Assembly (NCBI GenBank): GCA_021228405.1 | Contig: JAJQRF010000006.1 | Location: 1 to 64,000 of the forward strand | Source of the DNA: Pyrinomonadaceae bacterium | GTDB taxonomy: Bacteria > Acidobacteriota > Blastocatellia > Pyrinomonadales > Pyrinomonadaceae | Length of the DNA: 64,000 nt | Direction: 5' to 3' | Part shown: one piece after another, positions 27,412 to 34,596 of the stretch | Position numbering within the stretch: position 1 is the stretch's first letter | Layout: each line of letters opens with the position of its first letter | Program-made: the position numbers and the translations under genes | The notes under the pieces: model-generated | Told to the model about the DNA's origin: nothing | The model's database searches: none | Seen by the model: only the letters and a program-made list of their open reading frames with translations

Positions 27412-27834
27412 GGAGGAATCGCAAAAATCAATTAAGAAATCGCAATTGACGACAAAGAAATTGCAAATAACGATAAAGAAATCGCGTTTGACACTAAAGA
27501 AATCGCATCTGTCAGCAAAGAAATTGCGATTGTCAGTCAAGAAATTGAAAATGTCACCGAAGAAATCGCAAATGTTACCGAAGAAATCGCAAATGTCAGT
27601 AAAGAAATCGCGTTTGTCAGCAAAGAAATCGCAAGTGTCACTAAAGAAATCGCGTGTGTCACGAAAGAAATTGCAAATGTCACCAAAGAAATCGCGTGTG
27701 TCTGTCAAGAAATCGCAAATGTCGCTGACGGAATCGCGTTTGTCGGTCACGGAATCGCGTTTGATGCTTACCAAACGACTTTTTAAATTGCCGAATTCCT
27801 TTATTGGCAAATAGAATCGCGTTTGATTTTAGTA
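27412..27834. repeat. Tandem array 2: seventeen 21-bp units
   Basis: Seventeen units with an exact 21-bp period run from 27412 to 27768, then decayed copies to 27834. Consensus unit: AAAGAAATCGCAAATGTCAG plus one base. Two subtypes roughly alternate, one with CGCAAATG and one with CGCGTTTG. It lies between the KAS III start and the end of the next hydrolase gene, upstream of the lipid operon. Several frames stay open because the period is seven codons. No start codon with a ribosome-binding site supports a protein. The array is followed by 8-bp inverted arms ATTGCCGA/TCGGCAAT (27787-27794, 27852-27859). The rest of the 27299-27921 gap shows nothing else. Confidence 0.92.
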
Positions 27835-27921
27835 AAATTCCGCCGATTAACTCGGCAATCGCAATTTCACTTAAAATTTATAGTTATTCAAAGAACAATT
27901 AGGTAAAACCGAACGAGTTTT

Positions 27922-28710
27922 TTAATCGTTCGATAAAATAAACTCTTTCACCTTTCGATTAAATTCGTCGGCGTTTTCAACGAAGAACATGTGACTGCCG
28001 TTTTTAATGATTTCCAGACGCGCATTCGGCATCTTTTCCGCCAGATTTATCGAATTCTGCATCGGGACGACCTTGTCTTTATCGCCTGTAATGATCAGCG
28101 TTTCGTTTTTTATTTCGTTCATTCGCACTTCGTAATCAAACGTCGTCGCGGCGGTCAATTGCGCCATATAAACTCTTTCGGGAACGATCGAATTTTCACG
28201 CAGTTCGCAAACTTTCTCGACGATTTCGGGAAAATTCGCCGTAAATTCGGGCGTAAAAGCCGGAATCATAAATTTTCTGATGCGTTCGGTCGTGTTCATT
28301 CCGTCGGTCGATGCAAAAGCCATCAAAACTTCCAGATCGGGCGGAACGTGTTGCGCGCCGCCGAAACTCGTGCAGGCAAGAATCAGCTTTTCAAGCCTGT
28401 CGGGAAAGTTGAGCGCAAAGGTTTCGGCAACAAATCCGCCGAAACTCGCGCCTAAAATATGCGCTTTTTCGATGTCGAGTTCATCTAAAATGTGTAAAAC
28501 ATCGTCGGCGAAAGCCTGCATCGAAAGATCGGCAAGATCGGCTTCGTTTTTCGCCTTCGACCGTCCGATTCCGTGCGGATCGAACGTGATAACCTTGAAA
28601 TTTTTCGATAAATCGTCAATTTGCCGAAACCAATTCCACGCGCCCGACGCGAAACCGGGAATTAATAAAAGCGGTTCGCCCGCGCCGTGAGTTTCGTAAT
28701 GTAAATTCAT
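27922..28710 (-). CDS. Alpha/beta hydrolase, cytosolic
   Basis: 262 residues from the ATG at 28710; the extension upstream translates the heptamer repeats and is not plausible protein. It has LLIPGF as the oxyanion loop, nucleophile Ser89 in GASFGG, Asp in TGDKDKVVP and His in GSHMFF. There is no signal peptide. Similar to 3-oxoadipate enol-lactonase-like hydrolases in general form, but the substrate is unknown. No ribosome-binding site is visible, because the bases just before the start are heptamer repeats. Confidence 0.88.
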   Translation of the reverse strand: MNLHYETHGAGEPLLLIPGFASGAWNWFRQIDDLSKNFKVITFDPHGIGRSKAKNEADLADLSMQAFADDVLHILDELDIEKAHILGASFGGFVAETFALNFPDRLEKLILACTSFGGAQHVPPDLEVLMAFASTDGMNTTERIRKFMIPAFTPEFTANFPEIVEKVCELRENSIVPERVYMAQLTAATTFDYEVRMNEIKNETLIITGDKDKVVPMQNSINLAEKMPNARLEIIKNGSHMFFVENADEFNRKVKEFILSND

Positions 28711-28711
28711 T

Positions 28712-28805
28712 GGTCTTTGGTCTTTGGTCTTTGGTTTTTGGTCTTTACTGTTCGATTCGAGAATTTCACTATAAATCAAAGCCCGAAGACCAAAGATCAA
28801 AGACC
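28712..28805. repeat. Heptamer repeat with inverted partner before a hydrolase start
   Basis: Five direct units GGTCTTT (one GGTTTTT) occupy 28712-28746. Three inverted units occupy about 28785-28805. In minus-strand RNA they can form a stem of about 20 bp with one mismatch, ending immediately before the ATG of the hydrolase. Confidence 0.85.
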
Positions 28806-28813
28806 GTTTTTTC

Positions 28814-29752
28814 TCAATTTGTCGCGTGAAACTTCACCATTCGCCATTGGTTGTAACCCGTTAAGTCCTTTGAATTAAAGTGACCGTAGGGAACTGCCGT
28901 GAAACGGACTTCGCCGTTTTGCGAAGGGATTTGCGACGTGTAATATCCGTAAACTAAATTGCCGTAACCGATAACTTCATCGACGGTTGACCACATCGAA
29001 TAAACATATGTGCCTTCGTAGTGCGAAGAAGCATTGATGTTATTCAGAATATTGGACACGCCGACGATGAAACCGAAATATAAATAGCCGGGATAAAGCC
29101 CGTTCGTATTCGCACAGGTCGGTGTCGTGCCGCCCGATTGATAACAGGAAACAAGTCCGCGATTCGCGCCCGCGATGCCGACGAAAGTATCGACGCTCGA
29201 AGTCAAAGACGCGCCGAGATTGTAATTTCCGCCGTTCAAAAGATCGTTTCCCGACCCGCCTAAGATCGCCTTACGCGTCAAAGTCACGCCCATCGAATGC
29301 GTTACGATGTCAACCTTCGCCGCACCCGTGTAGGCTTTGACGGCTTGGATAAAAGCGCGGATTTTTTGAATGTTCGGCAGGGAATGATACTGATTGGCGG
29401 AATACAAAGGATTATTGTCGCCCCAAGTGATCGCGTAAAGCTCCGAGCCTTTGTAGCCCTGCGAAATAAAATAATTGCGCGAAGCCGTCCAACCCGTCAT
29501 CCCGTATGCGTTTCCGTTTGCCGCATCCGAATTTCCGTGAATAAATATTACGGGCTGATTGACGACCGTATCGGAAGCGTTCGCTTTCCCTCCAAAACTG
29601 TTGCCGCCTCCGTTAAAGTTATAACTTCCGTAACCATTAGCATTTAACCACGTCTGAAAATCAGAAGTCAGTTGTGCATTTGCCGAAACAAACGCCGCTA
29701 AAACAACTGTCAGCACCGCGAAAACCCTGATCGAAATTACTATTTTGTTCAT
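28814..29752 (-). CDS. Exported lipase (class 2 / EstA-like)
   Basis: 312 residues from the ATG at 29752, supported by AAGGAG seven bases upstream. Signal peptide about 1-26 ends in ANAQ. The lipase core has VIFIHGNSD (oxyanion) and the nucleophile Ser153 in T-H-S-M-G, where Thr replaces the first Gly of GxSxG. RAFIQAVKAYTGAAKVDIV before it is typical of secreted class 2 lipases. Likely a secreted triacylglycerol lipase or esterase. An extended in-frame start would run into the palindromic element and is rejected. Confidence 0.85.
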   Translation of the reverse strand: MNKIVISIRVFAVLTVVLAAFVSANAQLTSDFQTWLNANGYGSYNFNGGGNSFGGKANASDTVVNQPVIFIHGNSDAANGNAYGMTGWTASRNYFISQGYKGSELYAITWGDNNPLYSANQYHSLPNIQKIRAFIQAVKAYTGAAKVDIVTHSMGVTLTRKAILGGSGNDLLNGGNYNLGASLTSSVDTFVGIAGANRGLVSCYQSGGTTPTCANTNGLYPGYLYFGFIVGVSNILNNINASSHYEGTYVYSMWSTVDEVIGYGNLVYGYYTSQIPSQNGEVRFTAVPYGHFNSKDLTGYNQWRMVKFHATN

Positions 29753-29876
29753 CTTTTTCTCCTTATGAATTAATAATGACTGAAAAATAGAATGTTTATG
29801 AACAAAAAGTGTTAAATTTTCGGTAAAAATCGAGTTTTTCCAAAATAAGCTTCCGCCGATTACGGCGATGCCGTCC

Positions 29877-30012
29877 GATGTGCGGAAAGGCTTTGCCTTT
29901 CCGTGTTTTTTTAATCTTTTTTTGAGGCTATGCCTCACTTTTATTGAAGATTCGAGGCAGAGCCTCAAACTCTTTTTGAACTAACCGAAAAGACAGAGCC
30001 TTTCCGCACATC
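29877..30012. repeat. Nested palindromic element (MITE-like)
   Basis: 136 bp bounded by perfect 16-bp inverted arms GATGTGCGGAAAGGCT / AGCCTTTCCGCACATC (29877-29892, 29997-30012). Inside, CGGAAAGGC-TTT-GCCTTTCCG forms a hairpin. TTTGAGGCTATGCCTC pairs with GAGGCAGAGCCTCAAA at 15 of 16 positions, and each is itself a small hairpin. No open reading frame is present. It resembles a miniature inverted-repeat element. Confidence 0.85.
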
Positions 30013-30082
30013 AATGGGCAAAGCCCTGAAACGTTTATGTCAAAACTACGAAGTTTTAATTAAAAACTCAAAAATTTTAGGC

Positions 30083-30117
30083 GAGGAACTTTTATTTTCA
30101 GCTAACAAAAGTTCCTC
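30083..30117 (-). terminator. Terminator of the TonB-dependent receptor gene
   Basis: Perfect 11-bp stem GAGGAACTTTT/AAAAGTTCCTC with a 13-base loop lies 30 bp after the stop codon. The following T run is weak. Confidence 0.6.
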
Positions 30118-30146
30118 CGTCAGAGTCGAAAAACTGAACGAATCGA

Positions 30147-33100
30147 TTAGAAGCCGAGTTTGAATGCAAGCTGAACGACACGCGGACCGGTTGCGGCGCG
30201 CTCGATGCGTCCGAAGTTCGCCCCGCTGATGTTGTTGTTCGGGTTTGCATAATTTACCCAGTTAAAGACGTTGAACGCTTCGACACGAAACTCTCCGCGA
30301 AATCTTTCGTTGAAAGGGATGAATTTAATGAACGAAATATCGACGTTCTTCTGTCCGGGTCCCGTCAAAAGGTTGCGTTGCGAATTGCCGAACGGCGCAT
30401 TCGGATCGAAAGACGGGTTATTTACCGAAGTATAAGCACCCGTACAGATCGTGGTCGGGACAGGCGGCGTGCCGACCGTGACCACTTGCGGACACGAAGG
30501 AACAAAAGCCGCCGTGTTGAAATAGCCGTTCAAACGGTCGCCGACGCTTCCGTTCGTATACAAATCTCCGGTAAACGCCTGATTATAATTCGCTCTGCTA
30601 ATCAAGCCCGTTCCGTTCGATGTTTCGATGGAAAACGGCAAACCGCTCTGGAATACCGCAATCGAAGCAACTTCCCAATTTCCGAAAACTCCGCGCACGA
30701 ATTTACTCGAATCTTTGAATTTCGGCAGATCGTAAACGCCGCTGATAACAAAACGCTGTTCGCGGTTAAAGTCGGAACGTCCGCGATTTGAACGCCAATT
30801 AACCTGATCGCCGGGAACGTTCGCCAATTCGTTCAGTGCCGCGCCCGAATAATAATCGATCGACTTTCCGAAAGTGTAAGCCGCGAGAAACTGCACGCCG
30901 TTTGAGAATCTGCGCGTCACCGATGCTTGCAGGGAATTGTAGGTCGAAAGCGAGGTCGTCTGAATCTGCTGAACGCCGCCCGTCACGTTTTTATTAGCCG
31001 CAAAGTTTGCACCGAGCGGACTCGTGAACGTGTTCGTCGCTCTGTTGTAAACAGGCTGATTAAGCGTGATGACCTGCAAAAGATTCGTTCCTTTGTTGCC
31101 GACATAACCGACATCCAAAAGATATTTATCGAAAACCTGCATCTGGAAACCGACGTTAAACTGCTGAATATACGGCGTGACCAGTTCGGGATCGACAAAA
31201 ACACCGCTCACCGCCGCGCCCGTCGGAGTCGGGATATTTCCGTTCAAAGGAAATTGCGACGGCGGCGGAACCGGGAAAAACGGATTCGAGAAAGGACGCA
31301 AGCCCGTAAAAACGATCGGCGAAACGACCGAAACGGGAAGCGTGAAATACGGATAATTAAAGAGTTGCGAGTTGGCGTAACGCGTCGAAATGCGGTCGTA
31401 ATAAATGCCGTAACCGGCGCGCATCACGAGATTCAGTTTTTCGTCGAGCAGATAAGCAAACCCGACACGCGGACCGAAATTATTCTTATCGACCGGAACG
31501 AGCGTTTTCGTCACAGTCGGAATTCCCGCGATCTTTCCGCCTTCCGCCTGCACCAAACCATTAGGCGGAGTCGCCGGATTTGCCGCCGTTCCCGTCGTGC
31601 GAATCTGCGCAAGATCGAGATTGACAAGCCGTCCGTCAACATCGACGGGCAAGCCGTAAAGGTCGTAGCGCAGACCGAGATTGACGGTCAGACGATTATT
31701 AATTTTCCAGTCGTCCTGGATGAATCCGCTCGCATCCTTGACGCGGAACGAACGGTCGAAAGTTCCCGAACCGATCAGCGAAAGTCCGTTCGTCAAGGTC
31801 GCAAAACTCAGACTGCCGCCCGTCAGGAAATCTCTAAAGCTCGCAAATAAAAGCTGTCCGCGCGAAAATGCGTTGAAGTAGAACTTAACCGTCGAAGCGC
31901 GGTATTCGCCGCCGAACTTCAAGCGGTGATTTCCCGCCGTGACCGAAAGCGTATCGCTGATATTATAACCGTTGATGCGTGAAGATTGGTCGGCAAGTGT
32001 TCCCGAACCGAAGAAAAATGCCGAATCCAAGCCCAAAACACGGATCGTCGGCGCACCCGGAAACTGCGACGCGTTTGGCGAAGTGATGCCGAGCGATGCC
32101 GCCGTAAACGGTTCTTCGGGCGTTGAAGTCACCCGCAGACGGTTAAATCCGAAACGCGCCTGATTGACGATATTCGGCGAGAAAACGTAGGTGTCCGTGA
32201 TCGAATAAAGTTTCTGTTTGATTGTCAGATCGCCGCCGAAACCGATAAGTTGACGTTCACCGTTGCCGAGTCCCGCAAAGTTGTAATTTGCCTGCGTCGT
32301 CGGATTGTCGGCGATAAAGAATTTTGCCGAAAGATTGTGTTTTTCCGTGAAAACGTAATCTCCGTTGAAATTGAATTGATTTTCACGAAACTCCGAAACG
32401 CCCGATTGCGGAACGACGATCGCCGCGAGCGGATTTGCATTGGTCGATCCCGACGAAGGAATCGCAAATTGTCCGTTTGAAAGTTTCGCGTTCAAAATAT
32501 TCACCGCAACGGGGCTGATGTTTGCAACAGAAATTCCGAATGTTGCCGCCAAGCCTGCCGCCGTGCGGTTCGAGTCCGTCAAGCCGGCGGGCACGATCGG
32601 CGAGGTCAGGGAATTGGTCAAAGACATTCCGTTTTTCTCGCGTGTTCCCTGATAGGACGTGAAGAAAAACAAACGGTCTTTGATAACGGGACCGCCGAAT
32701 GTTCCGCCGAATTGATTTCTGTTCAAGATCGGACGTTCGATGCCGCGCGCTTTGATAAACGGTTCGTTGGCATTGAATCGGCGGTTGCGCAGGAAATAAT
32801 AAGCACTTCCGTTAAATTCGTTCGTTCCGCTTTTCGTCACCGCTTCGACGTTTCCACCCGAATTTCGTCCGTTCGAGGCATCGTAAAGGGAAGTTTGCAC
32901 GATAAATTCCTGCAAAGAATCCGTCGCAGGAACGGCAATATTCGGAGTCGAGTTCGTTCCGATAGAGTTTGCGTCAACGCCGTTGATGCGGACGCTGTTC
33001 GAGGTCGTGCGTTGTCCGTTAACGGATATAACCGCGTCGCCGCGTCCGAGATCGGTCGTGTTTGAAACGCCCGATTGCGCTCCCGGCGAAAGCGTCAGAA

Positions 33101-33557
33101 GCTGTTGGAAATTTCGTGTCGGAAGCGGAAGCTGACGAATCGTTTCACCCGTCACGACGCGACCGTTCTGCGAAGTTTCGACTTGCAAGATCGGGGCTTC
33201 AACGTTGACGACCGTATCGCCGCCCGTGACACTCAGATTTGCTTCGATAACCGTCGTCTGCGTAATGTTTACAACGGCTTCACTTTTGTAAGCCGCAAAT
33301 CCCTGCGCCGAAATCTCGACCGAATAACGCGCCGGCGGTAGAAGTTGAAATGAAAATGCGCCTTCGTCGTTGGTCACGGTATCTCTCGATAAATTCGTTT
33401 CCAAATTAGTCAGCTTGACGCTTGCGCCCTGCACTAATGCGCCGTTCGGATCGAATACCGTTCCGCTGATCTGCCCGGTCGTGCCTTGTCCGAATGCGAA
33501 ATTTGCCGTCAACAACAGACAAACCGCTAAAATTAAAAAAGTTCTTTTCTGGAACAT
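30147..33557 (-). CDS. Oar-like TonB-dependent receptor with carboxypeptidase-regulatory domain
   Basis: 1136 residues from the ATG at 33557, supported by GGAGG four bases upstream of the AAAAATG. Signal peptide is about 1-23 (ILAVCLLLTANFAFGQ). Residues about 25-110 form a CarboxypepD_reg-like domain (GTVFDPNGALVQGASVKLTN, GAFSFQLLPPARYSVEI). A plug-like region (RNFQQLLTLSPG, VNGQRTTSNSVRINGVDAN, GGNVEAVTKSGTNEFNG) leads to a long beta-barrel ending in Phe. Such Oar-like receptors are abundant in Acidobacteriota and are thought to import large or sugar-derived molecules; the ligand is unknown. A TetR gene lies immediately upstream. Confidence 0.93.
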   Translation of the reverse strand: MFQKRTFLILAVCLLLTANFAFGQGTTGQISGTVFDPNGALVQGASVKLTNLETNLSRDTVTNDEGAFSFQLLPPARYSVEISAQGFAAYKSEAVVNITQTTVIEANLSVTGGDTVVNVEAPILQVETSQNGRVVTGETIRQLPLPTRNFQQLLTLSPGAQSGVSNTTDLGRGDAVISVNGQRTTSNSVRINGVDANSIGTNSTPNIAVPATDSLQEFIVQTSLYDASNGRNSGGNVEAVTKSGTNEFNGSAYYFLRNRRFNANEPFIKARGIERPILNRNQFGGTFGGPVIKDRLFFFTSYQGTREKNGMSLTNSLTSPIVPAGLTDSNRTAAGLAATFGISVANISPVAVNILNAKLSNGQFAIPSSGSTNANPLAAIVVPQSGVSEFRENQFNFNGDYVFTEKHNLSAKFFIADNPTTQANYNFAGLGNGERQLIGFGGDLTIKQKLYSITDTYVFSPNIVNQARFGFNRLRVTSTPEEPFTAASLGITSPNASQFPGAPTIRVLGLDSAFFFGSGTLADQSSRINGYNISDTLSVTAGNHRLKFGGEYRASTVKFYFNAFSRGQLLFASFRDFLTGGSLSFATLTNGLSLIGSGTFDRSFRVKDASGFIQDDWKINNRLTVNLGLRYDLYGLPVDVDGRLVNLDLAQIRTTGTAANPATPPNGLVQAEGGKIAGIPTVTKTLVPVDKNNFGPRVGFAYLLDEKLNLVMRAGYGIYYDRISTRYANSQLFNYPYFTLPVSVVSPIVFTGLRPFSNPFFPVPPPSQFPLNGNIPTPTGAAVSGVFVDPELVTPYIQQFNVGFQMQVFDKYLLDVGYVGNKGTNLLQVITLNQPVYNRATNTFTSPLGANFAANKNVTGGVQQIQTTSLSTYNSLQASVTRRFSNGVQFLAAYTFGKSIDYYSGAALNELANVPGDQVNWRSNRGRSDFNREQRFVISGVYDLPKFKDSSKFVRGVFGNWEVASIAVFQSGLPFSIETSNGTGLISRANYNQAFTGDLYTNGSVGDRLNGYFNTAAFVPSCPQVVTVGTPPVPTTICTGAYTSVNNPSFDPNAPFGNSQRNLLTGPGQKNVDISFIKFIPFNERFRGEFRVEAFNVFNWVNYANPNNNISGANFGRIERAATGPRVVQLAFKLGF

Positions 33558-33641
33558 TTTTGCCTCCATAAATAAAAATGAACGTCCGTTTTTTATTGTC
33601 ATCAATTAAAATGGCAAATCAGAATTGGTAAAACCAATAAA

Positions 33642-34298
33642 TTATGGACTTGCCGGTGTCTTAAACTTCGATATTTTTTCTTCGCTCAATACCCCGTAAG
33701 CGAAAATTTTCGTCAGACAATCGATTGCCTGACCGTCATTTAATCCTAAATGCTGATTGCCGCCGAAGAGTTTTTCAACCAGAAAATAATTGAAAAACTG
33801 CATATATGCGGCGGTGAAAACCACTGCGCCGTCAACGCCCGTGCGAAGATCGCCGCGGTCGCTTGCGTCAACGAATTTATCGGCGAAAATCGTTCGGAAT
33901 TTATCAGCCAGACCTTCAAACATTTTGCGGAAATGCTGATTTTGAAATTCGAGCACATCGATATACATCAAAAGCCAAAAATCCGAATGCTGATTTACCA
34001 GATCGCCGACCATTTCGCCCATTTTTCGCAGATTTTCGGGTTCGAGCGGTTCGTCGATCTTCATAAAAATATGCCGCAGTTTTTCGTCGATGATCTGTAA
34101 ATAACCGTTAATTATCGATTCAAAAATCGCTTCCTTCGTCGGGAAATAATTATAAAAATTACCTAATGAAACCTCAGCGTGTTTGGAAATATCGCGCATC
34201 GAAGTCGCGTGAAAGCCTTGTTTGATAAAAAGCTCGCGCGCCGCGTCTTCGATCGCGCTTTTTTTTTCCTTCAAAACGGCGGTGCTGAGTTTTGGCAT
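33642..34298 (-). CDS. TetR-family transcriptional regulator
   Basis: 218 residues. The N-terminal helix-turn-helix is typical (AIEDAARELFIKQGFHATSMRDISKHAEVS, then LGNFYNYFPTKEAIFE). The C-terminal ligand-binding half is divergent and its ligand unknown. It lies 84 bp upstream of the TonB receptor gene on the same strand, which suggests local control of that receptor. A strong promoter with an overlapping palindrome just upstream suggests autorepression. Confidence 0.92.
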   Translation of the reverse strand: MPKLSTAVLKEKKSAIEDAARELFIKQGFHATSMRDISKHAEVSLGNFYNYFPTKEAIFESIINGYLQIIDEKLRHIFMKIDEPLEPENLRKMGEMVGDLVNQHSDFWLLMYIDVLEFQNQHFRKMFEGLADKFRTIFADKFVDASDRGDLRTGVDGAVVFTAAYMQFFNYFLVEKLFGGNQHLGLNDGQAIDCLTKIFAYGVLSEEKISKFKTPASP

Positions 34299-34316
34299 AA
34301 AAGAAAACGAACGACC

Positions 34317-34349
34317 GTTATTTTATAAGTTAAAAAATAACTTTGTCAA
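34317..34349 (-). promoter_or_regulatory. tetR promoter with overlapping operator palindrome
   Basis: On the minus strand, TTGACA (34349-34344) is followed after 18 bp by TAAAAT (34325-34320). A perfect inverted repeat GTTATTTT-N9-AAAATAAC (34317-34341) covers the -10 box and spacer, the usual place for a repressor. It is 19 bp upstream of the tetR start codon. Confidence 0.65.
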
Positions 34350-34424
34350 TCAAAAAATGAATCTGGGAGGAAATTATTTTTTCAGGAAACATATCAAAAA
34401 AAAGAAACGGAAATAATAAGCATT

Positions 34425-34440
34425 TATGACTCAAATCATA
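34425..34440 (+). promoter_or_regulatory. Possible Crp/Fnr-type box upstream of qNor
   Basis: Perfect inverted repeat TATGA-N6-TCATA contains the TGA-N6-TCA core used by Crp/Fnr/Dnr regulators. It is 157 bp upstream of the nitric oxide reductase start. A Crp/Fnr regulator is encoded nearby (37720-38364). The link is inferred. Confidence 0.4.
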
Positions 34441-34596
34441 TTTTCCAATTGAAACCTTTAATATTCTTGATCCCGGAAACAATTGTTTCATTTGAAAAGG
34501 TAAAAGCAGATTTAAGCAACACACTCAAAAATGGATATGAAATCAATTGTGAATTATCGAAAAAACATTTGAAAGAGAAGATTGAGGAATACAGTT

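Noticed and set aside
27406-27814. 134-residue proteins on either strand across array 2
   Set aside because: They are by-products of a 21-bp stop-free repeat. The starts are weak, and one has only a GTG without a ribosome-binding site.
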